Source of the DNA: Ectocarpus siliculosus | Lineage: Eukaryota; Sar; Phaeophyceae; Ectocarpales; Ectocarpaceae | Length of the DNA: 30,739 nucleotides | Reading direction: 5' to 3' | Assembly (NCBI GenBank): GCA_000310025.1 | Contig: FN648772.1 | Location: forward strand, 6,710-37,448 | Shown here: positions 1-11,372 of the stretch, in pieces | How the letters are laid out: every line of letters starts with the position of its first letter | Numbering within the stretch: the stretch's first letter is position 1 | Position numbers and translations under genes: made by a program | The notes under the pieces: generated by a model | Databases searched by the model: none | The model's input: only the letters and a program-made list of their open reading frames with translations | What the model was told of the DNA's origin: nothing

Positions 1-1
1 A

Positions 2-682
2 CGGTTTCACCCGACGAAGGGCCCGCTACTTTGTAGCGGTCTTGACGGCGTCGGTACTGGGGGCGGTAGGAGCACGCGAAGCAGCCAGCGAGGCTGTTGG
101 TGGCACGGTTTTGCCTACGGCATCCTCGAGGACCCTTTCGACCTTGAGTCGGAGATGGTTCGCGAGCACTGTCGCGAGCACCGCGGCCAGATGGGGAAGG
201 ACGTGGCATAGTCCCGGTTTGCGGGTTTCATCGACGACGGCATCACAGTCTTCGCGTTGAGGTGGTTCGACGCCACTATCACTCTAAAGGCTACCTACTT
301 CGCGCCTCCAGACAGTATCGAGGAGTTCCCGTCGGTGATCACCATCGAGTGGAAGAAGACTTCTCACTTCATTGGCACGGGCGGGGTCGGCTGGGCCGTC
401 CGGTACGGGCCGGGGACCAGCTCCTTAAGCGACCCCGGGGGTCCACGTCCGAATAACAAAGGTTCCCTGTGCCCGGGGGGCTACTGCTATGCCTTCAACT
501 CTTCGTCCGGCTGCCATGATCAGAACTGCGCATACCACCACATCAAGAACCGAACGCGCGCCGTTTCAGGACCATCCGCAACTCCGTCCACCGGTGAGCG
601 TGGAAGGCAAGGCGGAAGCGGGAGCTCGGGTGCCGGCGGGGGCGGAGACGGAGGTGGGGGCTCAACCGGAGGCAGGTTGTAG
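2..682 (+). pseudogene. Gag-like retroelement fragment with CCCH zinc knuckle, interrupted by a stop
   Basis: One reading frame runs from the left edge to a TAG at 680-682, with a single in-frame TAG at 209-211. Before the stop it reads as an acidic/basic helical stretch (EDPFDLESEMVREHC). After it comes a tract rich in aromatic and beta-type residues (ATITLKATYFAPPDS, ITIEWKKTSHFIG). At about 485-535 there is a CCCH knuckle spaced C-x8-C-x4-C-x3-H, beginning CYAFNSSSGC. The tail is Gly/Ser-rich low complexity. An N-terminal body, a CCCH knuckle with FN before the second Cys and a disordered tail is a layout seen in capsid-like proteins of algal and protist retroelements. It could instead be an exon of a CCCH RNA-binding protein, with the TAG inside an unrecognised intron. 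The left end is cut by the window. Confidence 0.35.
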
Positions 683-831
683 CCACGGCGTCGCCCACGG
701 CAACGGGGGAGGGCGCGGGGGCGGGAAGCGGTCCATTGGAGCGGGCGGAACGAGGCCCAAGGCTGCCGACTTTCTTCAACTATGGAACCGACGAAGAGGG
801 GCACGGGCCCTCCTGTGTAGCGGACGGGGGC

Positions 832-1056
832 CCTACCGTAGGTTGCATGAGAAACGACACCCCCTGGACCGAATTTCAAACCTCTAATTTTCCACGACGA
901 AGAGGATGTCGAAATCAAATGGTCCATTGTCAGAAAGCTCTCGACGAGACAGTTCCAATGCCGCCATTTTCCGGCCGCCACTGCTTTCCCGCCAAGAAAT
1001 CGATCTTTGAAAATCGGCCCAGGGAGTGTGATACCTCAAGCAACCTATGGTATTTC
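832..1056. repeat. Inverted pair of a dispersed repeat (family A)
   Basis: Bases 832-902 read on the minus strand and 997-1056 read on the plus strand are diverged copies of the same roughly 60-bp sequence. Both contain a core like TTTGAAAATCGGCCCAGGG followed by a segment ending in CAACCTAYGGTA. They face each other across a spacer of about 100 bp and so form a potential hairpin. A third copy lies at 24319-24385. Together they look like the ends or remnants of a mobile element. No coding function is claimed for the short frames over them. Confidence 0.45.
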
Positions 1057-1911
1057 GGGAGGGAGAGAGAACGCGGCCAACAGGAGCCGCAGAAGGCCGG
1101 CCCAAACGTTGGGCCATTGTCGTAGAGCGCACCTTGTCGAGCTGAGGTTTAGAGGTCACGAGACCGACCAAAAACAGAAAAGGGACCGTTCCGGGTTGCA
1201 CGCGACACGAAGTTACCGGACCGCAGTCAGGCGTGACAGCAAGCGGCGGGGCGGTTACTCTTGTGATGGAGTTGTTGTCGTGTCATGCGACGTTGCCTGA
1301 TTCCGCACAGGTGGCTTCGTACCGTTCTTGCGCTGGCCTCCGTGCGGAATGGAGAAGCGACGGCTTCAGCATCAGACAGAGACATCCCAGAACATGAGTA
1401 ATCCAGAGAGGGGGTCGGATGCACACAAGACGTACGCTCGGAACAACGTAGAGGACTCGAGACCTGTGTCGCGGAAACTCGAGGACGGCAGCAGAACAGC
1501 AATGACACAACCGGGGGAAGGGACCGTATGGGGAAGAAATAGTCGACCTGTACGGTACAGTAGTCGTCCAGGAAATGGCCTCGATGTGCGTGTTGTAGAG
1601 TGGTGTGTACCCTTTTGGGGACTTGGTCAGTTTTGGGACTCCTTCGTTTGCAGTCGCAGTCCCCCTGCTGGAGTCCTTTGTAAGGAGAGAGACGGCTTCG
1701 CACGCTTAACGTCGCGCCTCGCAGTCAACGTAGCTCACGAGAAGATACGCGTTCCGCGTGTCTCTCTCCCCAACGCGTACTGTAGCATTGAAACCGAATA
1801 AACAATGTAATGATTCAATCCCAAAAAAACAAAAAACAAAAGTAGATCGGTTCATGGTACTCCAGATGATACTTCAACAACGCAATAGCCGCGAAAAACG
1901 TCAAAAGATTC
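1057..1911. other. Region downstream of the GT4 gene with no recognised gene
   Basis: This stretch separates the repeat pair at 832-1056 from the stop codon of the minus-strand glycosyltransferase at 1912. Short open frames exist on both strands, but none has a recognisable domain, a convincing splice signal or a coherent composition. The 3' untranslated part of the glycosyltransferase transcript should lie just below 1912. I could not identify a clear polyadenylation signal for it. Confidence 0.4.
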
Positions 1912-2019
1912 TCAGAAACAAATATTCCAATACGGCACCTTGTAGGAATTGGAGACCTTGTTGAAGAACGACGAGTTACCCAAGACGTTCCTGGCGTTGT
2001 GGCAGTAGCGAACGACACT
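1912..2019 (-). CDS. GT4 exon 14 (residues 441-475), stop codon
   Basis: It encodes a short basic, aromatic tail ending in YKVPYWNICF and TGA at 1914-1912. The acceptor is GTTTGGCAG|AGT. The 105-bp intron before it is the shortest in the gene. It has a consensus branch point TACTAAC (minus strand, about 2060-2054) and a pyrimidine-rich tract. This supports the call although the residues themselves are not family-conserved. Confidence 0.65.
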   Translation of the reverse strand, partial: SVVRYCHNARNVLGNSSFFNKVSNSYKVPYWNICF

Positions 2020-5000
2020 CTGCCAAACGTCGAGCAAATGAAAGCAGGACGGCGTTAGTACAACGACGGCAGAGTAACAACAACGAAAATGATGACGACG
2101 ACGACGACACGCGTGCTCGCTCACCCCGCCGAACACCTGCACCGCCTCCACTGCGAACCACAAGGCGACGACCAGCAGGATAAACAAGCAGATCCCCACG
2201 CCCATGAGCACCGCGACAAGCGAGGAAAGCCGCTCCGCGGCCACCGTCACCAAGCTGGTCGTAACCGTTTGGCCCTGCCACAATCGGACCGGGAGCGAAA
2301 ACAATCGGAGCTTGAGCTCGAGGTTTTACCCAAAGGCATTTTGCATCATGAGTAGCACACCTCGATATCACGCGCCGAATCATGTGAAATCGTCTTTTCT
2401 CTTCGCGAAATGCCATCGGAGTAGATCTCGGGTCTCAGACTGGCTGCATACTTTCTGAGGCATTCCGTGAACCCTTTGGGTCCGGATGCTTTGGGAATCA
2501 CGAACACATGGTCGTGCGACGAACTTGGTTCAGCACGGGGGTCCATCGGAGTCATCAACGTCCGACTGAGAGTATGCGGCAAGAGGGGTGAAAAGTGCGG
2601 GCATACTCAATAGAACCGGTTTGAGCAGGGCTAGGATACCCATAGGACTGCCGGAATGCTTGGCTGCGCCACACCAACTGCTGTACGCTCTAGTTGATAC
2701 TCGCCTTGGTTCACGACTATCTACCTGAGATCTGTTGTCAAAATAGACCGGAGAGCAAGACACCGTTTGGTCCATACCTTCGTGCTTGCGCAGGTCCTTC
2801 GGTACCACTCCAGGACGTGTTTCGACACCATCTCCGGAGACTGAATTTGCACCTGCATCGCAGACGCAACACGCAAAAAGCAAAAATTACAGAAAACTCC
2901 ATAAACCAAAAGCACTACGCGCATCACGACCAGCTACCACTACGTCTGGGGGCACACAGAAAAGCCTCTTCGTGTGAAGGCTCAGAGACAGTCTGTGATG
3001 ATGTTTCCGCTGGGTGCTCGAAACGCCTGCATGAGCTCCAGATGGCGCCAACATGGAACACATTCAGCAGCAAAGCAGTGGTCGATAAGGCTTTGCTGCG
3101 GTAGCTCGACTCTCGGTTGCTGTCCCGCCGTGTCGCTACAAACAGCTTTTACGTGGGTCAGCTCAGAAATCACAAACAACGCCATCGTCTGATGCCAGAA
3201 GTGCTGCTCCAAGAACGTACTGCCAGAAGTGTACATGTGTCTGGGGCCTGCCGTGACCTTCAGACACACTTGTCTAGTGTCGCGGGACCGCACAACTTGT
3301 TGAAGCAGAAAAATCTTGCCGTGGAAAACAATCTAGGCATCTCTAGTTTCCGGTTGTAGCTCTGCGGGGGGTTGGGAACTAACTGGGTGTCAAGAACCTT
3401 CACCTGAAAAGGGTGTGTGGAGATCGTTGGCGAGTGGCGCGGAAGCGCTCCTCTCAGGGCATTTTTTTATCGCCACAGCTTAAAGCCACGGTAACAACTG
3501 GGATGGCTGAAATGGCAAGGCACAGTAGCGAGCGAGAATACATCGCTCGAGATTTTACGACGCAGACGGAAAACTCCTGAAACCACCAGGTGTGCACTTT
3601 TGACCAAACCCCTTGAATCGAGCGCACGGTGCATATGGATACGACGGGAAAACTTGCACCGTTTCGTTGAGCAAAACAAACCTTCTGCCGGCCCCGTTCT
3701 CCCATGCTCGCGCACAAGTCGCGATCATCACGGAGGCGAGCTAGAAACGCCGCTCCTTCCGCTAGCCGATGGCCGTCGAAAAGGAAACCGTCCTCCTGGT
3801 GAACAAAACGATCCGGCCCGGAGCGAGTGTTACCGCACAGCAAGAACCGGGGCAACAGACACAACATCTCCGCCCAAAAAAACGGGACAGTTAACCTAAC
3901 ACCTTTGGGACACAGTGAGCAAATCTTGTTTTGTGGTACACGATACTGTATATCGAAGCACGTGGAATGGTGCAACTCCTTGGCGACGCAATAAAGAGTT
4001 CGGAAAAGATCACTCGAACGGCGGGATGCTCTTGGCCATGAAAAAACAGGGGGGGGGGGGGGCGTACTCATTTGTTGCTTGCCTTAGTCATTTGACCGTT
4101 GACCACGCGTCCCTTTCGAGACGGAGCACCGTTCCTACCCCTACTAGAGACACCACCAACATTTGGGAGCTCTTTACGTTTCTGCCACAAACTCCATAAA
4201 AATTTCTTGCACATCTTATCCCCTTCCTCTAGGGCCTCTTGTGCCCACCATCTATCCCCAATTATCGCGATCGTTTTTTCGCTGTAATTTGCCAAACTTG
4301 TCCATGTCACACCCTCTCTGTCTCATTTCCTCCTCGAGATCCTCTCTTTCCTTCCTGTACAACTCACACTCCCCAACTATGTGGGGTCTACTCTCCTCCG
4401 ATTTGCCACATGGACATGTGTGTCTATCCTCCTCTTCCTCTCTCCTACGGCTGGTATACCTCTTCCTCCGTTCTGGCAAGTCCAGATCGCCTACTCGAAA
4501 TTGCAATTTCAGCTTTTTCGCGTAGTCCATGGGGCCGTCCAAGTACGTCTTCATCCCTATCCCTTCTTTCAACTTCCCGTATATCTCCAAGTGGTCTTCG
4601 CTTCGTACCTTCTTCCGAAGGGTTGCCTCCTCCCTACTTTCTAGCACCTCCTTGGCTTTCGTCTTGAACCCCCCGAACCCTTCCGTGTCCAACGTCTCCT
4701 CCTCGTCTCCTATCTCCTTCCAAACCTTCTCTACCACCTTGTCCCATCTGATTCCCTTCTTCCCTGGAGTCGCTTTCCCCAAGCTGCCTTGTCAACCATG
4801 GCTGGTAGTCTATCGTCCGGCATTCTACTTACCTTGTACTGCCAATTCAACTTCTGCATGTCTCTCTTTGTTTTAAGAGAGTATATTCCCAATTCTGCTC
4901 TCAATACAGTGTTGCTCGTTGTACTTGAACATCCTAGTATTTTCTTGGCCGCTGCCATCTGCACCGTTTCCAGCTGCTTGACGGCCTTTTCGTTACCTTC

Positions 5001-8000
5001 CCATACCTCTCCTGCATACTCTAGCTTAGGTAAAATCACATTCAAGAGAATACACCTCTTAATCCTAGTGTCTAGGTGTGGGTCCGTAAGGATCTCGTCC
5101 ATCTTGCCTATCTGAGCTTTACCCTTCCCAATCAACTTCGCTATGTGTGCGTCCCATGAGCACTCCTTCGAAATCTCTACTCCCAGGTACGTATACTTGT
5201 CTACTACCGGTAGTTCTTCCTCCCCCCATTTCCATTTGAATTCTACGGGGGTTTTCTTGTCTTCGTTACAGACCACTACTGCGCATTTTCCTACGTTCGC
5301 CGACAGTCTCCATTTTCGGGTGTATCCTACCGCCGCATCTATTTGTTCTTGCAACCCTTCTGGTGTTTCGGATACCCCCACGAAATCATCTGCAAACATC
5401 AATCCGGACACACTCTTTCCCCCAACTTGGACTCCCTGTCTGGGCAGATAGAGAAGGGAAGCCACATGACAGGAGTATCGTGTTGTCCTTGCGCTTGTTA
5501 ACGAAAGAAGGTAACGCTAGAATGACAACAACAAACACAACAACCAACTTCAAGAAGAACAACATATAAACGGCATGGCGACAACATCGTACCTCGTGGT
5601 TTACCGTGTCGATGAAGCCCTGCGCTCTCGGCACGACGACAGTCGTTCCAGACGCGTGCGCCTCCAGCACTTTGTTATTCGTCCAGTTCCACGATGGTGG
5701 TGGTGTGGTGGTCGAATTGATTGGACGAATTCACCAATCGCGGGGACGGACACAGAGGACGGGGGGGGAGGCTAAAATTTGAAAAATACTATCCAGCCGA
5801 TGGGAGACTTCAAGCAGTCAGATTGATCCGTTACTGGGCCCGATAGATCTACATATGCAGAAACCTGACGGCAACACATCAAGGGTTCAATCAATGGCAC
5901 AGAAAACGAACAATCTCGGTGGGCTTACCGGCGACATGATTCCAGCCACATGGGTTGCAGTTCAACGCAAGAAGCAATTTCATATTGCCTGCCTCCCACT
6001 TTTTTGCATCCCAAACCCCATTGCCCGTGGGTGAAAACACAACGCCGAAGGGCACCACACAATTGTCGCGTAACGGACGAGCATCAGAAGACATCGTGTG
6101 GTCATGACAAAATTTGCCATGCAACAAAAAGACAAGCCAACAAAACCAGACGTAACAAGCATGAGGAGACGGCACCCCCCCCATGGAAGGCATACATGTC
6201 CATTGGCGAAAACAATCAAAGCGAAATTGAAACGGTGTGCGCAGTGAAATTCACCGAGGCCTTGATGGCGACTCTTTAGGGTACTGTATCGCGGCTAGTG
6301 TCTTGTAGGAGGCAGAAATCTCACCAGTGTTGCCCAGAGTCTCGAAGTGCGAGCAAGAAACGTGAACGTCCGCCGAAGCATACACCGGGGCCAGATCCTC
6401 GTGCCCCAAGAAACCGATCCGGCAGTACACACCTCCCTGTCGCGGCATAATTCGTTCGGCACGCCAAGCGTTGAAAGAACGCGCGTGACGGCGGTTGTCG
6501 GTGTATATTTTCCGGGAGGTCTAGTGTGAGAAGCAGGCGTAGGGCGACATCCTTTCACCGTCATTGGAGATGGAGGCACGGCCCTTACAACAAAGCGGAC
6601 ATATTCTCTAACCCCCCAGAAGGAGCCACAGCAACAGGTACGCCCTTGTCTTGTCAGGTGCGAACCGCTTTCTTAGCGCATCGATGCGGCCAAACCAAAG
6701 ACAACAACATTGTTTGTCAATGTCTCTCTCATCTATCTCCTGTTTGTCAGCTGCGCGGTCGGGTGTGCACGCCGATCTATCTTGTGTCTGTTAGTAGTCG
6801 GATGTTGCCCCCTGCTCCCCACTGCCTCTCTCGCTTAAAAACGCAACAATCACCGACCCTACGTGTGTCTGTGTGTGCACCCCCTGTTTCTCCCCTCACT
6901 TCCGCCGTTACCAAACAGCAGCGGTACAGTCCACACCCTCCCGTTCATCCCTCCCCGGTGCCTCCCGTCCCCCTCGTCCAGATCTGTCTGTCTCTCCGTC
7001 GCAACCATATCGCAACCTTAGTACCTACAAGCTGCAAACAATGACGCCTCTCTTTGCGGGGACGCATGCTTGTCGACAACCAAGTTCAGCAGACATGCTC
7101 TGTATTCTCGATTCTCTGACCACGGATTGAGCCGGAGGCAGTTGTGACAGCACAGGGAAATACTACCTTTGGTGCCAAGTTGGTGAAATGGACTCCAGTC
7201 TCTTGGGGTACAGCGATCACGGGCGGACGGATGGACGCACAACCTACCTCACTTTTGGCATGCCCCTGCACCGATTCTCTTTTTTGCGTGAACATGCCTA
7301 CGTGAGTTTTCTGTCAGACAAAAGCCACCTTGCGTGTGTGTTCTGATCGAAGGGCTCTGCCGAAAAAGTTGTTTCAAGGCAAGCGGGTTTCGACACAAAT
7401 GCACCTCGAGATGCGCTTCGACATGTCGAAAAACAAGATTATTTTAGCGCAGTGCTCACGATCTTGGTATGCATACTACAGTAGGTTTATTCCCGAGCCT
7501 TGCGCGAAGGCTTACAGGTGGGTTGTGTTCATTGTACCTTGGTTCGCCTCTTGCCGCTGTTGGACCAGCAGCCGTGGCGCTCTGACAGCACAGGCCCCAT
7601 CGCGCCGTCTCCGATGAGGGCCAGATAAACACCGTCAACGCTACCGCACATCTGGACAAGCTTGTCCAACCGCTGCCACACAACGCACGACGTACGAAAA
7701 AGACAAAGATACACGGGTGAGTCCATACCACCACTGTTTGCACTCTCGTGTGCCACACGAAAAACAAGAACGTCGACCAAGGCAACGAGGATAAGACAGG
7801 ATCCATACAACATAAAACAGTGCAATTCTTGGCCTCCAAGGCCCGCCGCAGGCAACACGAAAGATGGAAGGAAAAGGAAGCAGTCATCCTAACCGTAACC
7901 CTACGTTGCCTCCTATGCCGTTCCATGTCTTCCATGCCGTTCCATGTCTTCCATGCCGGGCTTGCGTTGATTATATATTAGGGCACACGCAACTTGGAAT

Positions 8001-11000
8001 GGGGCGTTCGAACATGGCAAAAGGAAATTCATTCAAGGGAGGACTCCACCAAAAATGGTTGTTATGACGGTAACTCCCTTCCTCAGCCCCTGAGGTTTCC
8101 CCAGACCCCGGATACAGGGAGAGAATTCAGCCCAAACGGCGTCGTGGATGAATTGTGGGGAATAGAGGGGTGGCGTGGAGATCGGAAGCGTTGATTGCTC
8201 ACGTACGTCAGCCAGACGTCCTTGCGTATCGCGAAAAAACAGCTACAGAATCCACCCAGAATTAAAGGGAATGACAACACTTAGTCAAGTAATTCATGCG
8301 TTACGCATTGGAAGAATGTACCGGAACATAGAGAGTATTAAACTTTAACCGTGGACTAAATAGAACGACCCAATGCCCGGTATCACCCATCAGTGGCATC
8401 ATTGGTTCAGTGGTAGAATGCGTGATTGCCATTCACGCGACCCGTGTTCGATTCACGGATGATGCATGTTTTGTTTCGCCCAATAATTTTTTGGCCGACT
8501 CATTTTTGGAAGTAATCGAAAGCATGGAATAACCACCTTGACGACAGCTCTTTCGAGAAATACACCAGTCAACGGCATGTATTCAAATCATTTCAGTGAG
8601 TGGGGAGAGGAATCTGATTCCTACCACTCTTGTCTGGCAGTGTATTTCACATTTGGAAATTCGGCAATCTAGTGAACCCTTGGAAAGTGTAACGAAAGCA
8701 CAACTTCCAGTAAGTAGTTTTCGGTGGCGGGATACGATTGGAAAGGACCGACGCAAAAAATATTTTTCCCATGGTCACCAGGAGACTCTTCGAAGTCCTC
8801 CCCGTATTGCCGCACCACACCGGCAACTTCGAACGCTTCCCTCTATAAGTTTTTCCGCATTCCGTCTGATCTATTATGTTTTTTCGCATGGGATTCGTGG
8901 CGATCACGCGAGGGCCTCGAATACGTCACTTTTTGAAACGACAACTTTCGCAGCTCAACCCCCCCGATACAGTAGTGCTCTTGCACGGAGAACCCCTGAT
9001 TGAGACTCTCAAGGGGCTTGCACATTGAGCGGAACAATTTACGTGCGTTCAGGTTGTCTCCGATATCTTCTCAGCGACATCGAGGGACATTTCAAGCAGA
9101 CGCGCGGAAGCCCTTCACCCGGTGGTTCTCGCTAGCGAGCTTTTGAGCCCGGTACTTAAGCCCGTTACAAGAGCATTTGGTGCTGAAAAACAAATAAAAA
9201 AGGTTGACAAGGGTTTCCAGCCGAGCGCCAGGCGACCCACTGAACAAAACGTTTCCAAAGATACGTTATCGACAAGTCTCCAAATGCGAACTATATTGCA
9301 GGGTGTACTGGATTGGAGACTCTTTCCCCCTTGTGTTCACCTCCCGAGTGTAGTATTTCGTCCCGTTGTCGGCCCACATCCTGCACTTAATTAGACTTCC
9401 AACGTGCATCGGTTGGTTGGCCTTGAGCCATGGTGAGGCGGCGTAACATAGCTACGATATGTTGTAGCTGTTTCCGCCAATTCCCATGATAGTAAATAAA
9501 TTGAGGTGGGGACATGCACGTATTGCCACAATTTCATGCGTTACAATGGAATGATCATGATGTCATACTTCACCCACTGTGGACCAAATAGAAAGACACC
9601 ATGATACCCTCCACGCATACGCGGCATCATTGGTTCAGTGGTAGAATGCGTGATTGCCATTCACGCGACCCGTGTTCGATTCACGGATGATGCATGTTTA
9701 TTTTTTCTTTTTCGCCTAGTTCATTATTGTGGTAAATCAACTCGATATCGCCGCGTTCTATCGTCGGCGTTGCCTGTCTGAATCTGTTTGCTTAGAAGGT
9801 AGCCGCGGGCGGATTACAAGGCTGGCTGAGCGTATTATCGAAAGATCACCGACCAACGGCGGATATATATGGAGAAGAAACAGACAGGTGCGGTGAAACG
9901 TGATTCTGTAGTGTAGTCAAGTTCGCCCGCCACAGCTGATTGTATAGTGGTCGCAGTACGGTCGTCCCGGTCGCTGCTAGCTCCTAGCTCCTGAGTCAGT
10001 ACCTTCCAATGGACGGCTTCCATCCGTGGCCACAGGCGAAGCACCCAAAAAGTATATCGCCAAAGAATACCCTTGCGTGCAGAAATGAAAATACCCCGAG
10101 AGGGTGTACGCAAAAACCCTCAAGGGATATCCGTGATGGCATTTAGGGCTGTGCTGTAGCAGTACCACTGCTTCAGTATACACTGCTGCTGCTGCTGCTG
10201 CTGCTGCGCAAAGAACAACACTCGCCTGCACGTTTGCATACTGCTCGAATTAGTGTCAACTCCAGTGTCAAAAGCGCGGCGACACCTACATATGTATGTA
10301 GTAGTTGTGTGTGGTACCGCTTTGTTCGTCGAAACCGCCGAGAAAACACCCGCAAGCTTGAATGGCGGCTCTATCTGTGAAATAAAACGTCTAGACTAGC
10401 TTAGAAGCTACGCGAGGAGACAACGAAGAGGGCAAGACGGTCCAGAGGAAACAGCGCGAATGCTGGCAAACATGCTGGCAAACAGCTTCAGAATGTTTTT
10501 TCAGACCCGTCTTACGAATATATATATACTAGGGTTAAGGATTGGCCCCCCGCCCCCCAATGGGGCTGGGGGCCAACATCCAGGACGGATGGTGGTGAGT
10601 GTCCGGGAGGAAGGAAAGAAGAAGAAGAAGGGGACAATATTTGTTGGGGCGGGAAGAAGGGACGGTGTTGGGAGAGGCAAGGAAGTGGTGAAGAATTTCG
10701 GCACTCGACGAGCGCGCGGTCCCGTCGGGGGTGAAAGGGAAATGTCAGTCCCTAGTCTTGTCTCTATCGGAATCGAAAAGCCGAAAAATCGAGGTATACA
10801 TTATGTACATAACGATGGAGAAGGCCGACGAGGAAGGTACGAAGAGAGGAAATTGCACCTCACGTTCGAAGTCGGTGTGAAAACCGCCGCAAGGAAGGAG
10901 TGCGGAGGGAACAAAAAAAAAAACGGAGACGTCGACGTTTGCGTCGTGGAACGATCCTTCTGTATAACGCAGGTACTCACCAATGCAAGACAAAGAGGTA

Positions 11001-11339
11001 AAATACCCATCGTGAAAGTCAAAGCGCAGGTCATAACTGCATATGACTCATGCGCGGAGAAGTTACCACGGAGACTTATCAACAAGCAAGAAGTTTGAAG
11101 GCCGGCTGAGAAGGTTTGAAGCCACAAACACTTCAGCGACGATGGCAAGCGCAACGTCAAAACTTCACAGGAAGAAAAGTGCATATAAGAAAAGTGCATA
11201 CAAAAAAAGAAAAGGCCGGATGCCGACCTGTGGCTCTCTCGGAATGAAGGGATTCCCACAATTTCCAACAGGTAATCCACAAGTACGGACATATGAAGTT
11301 ACTGGGTAGAGAGAGATCGGAACGGTTTTTCATGTGAAG

Positions 11340-11372
<33 letters not shown>

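Noticed and set aside
520-981. Minus-strand 153-codon frame with a Pro-rich tail over the Gag-like region
   Set aside because: The Pro-rich part is the complement of the Gly-rich tail of the plus-strand frame, and the rest is the family A repeat.
10460-11098. Plus-strand open frame of 212 codons in intron 7
   Set aside because: Lys/Gly/Arg-rich, driven by purine-rich sequence, no domain, no flanking splice signals, and lying inside a well-supported intron of the other strand.
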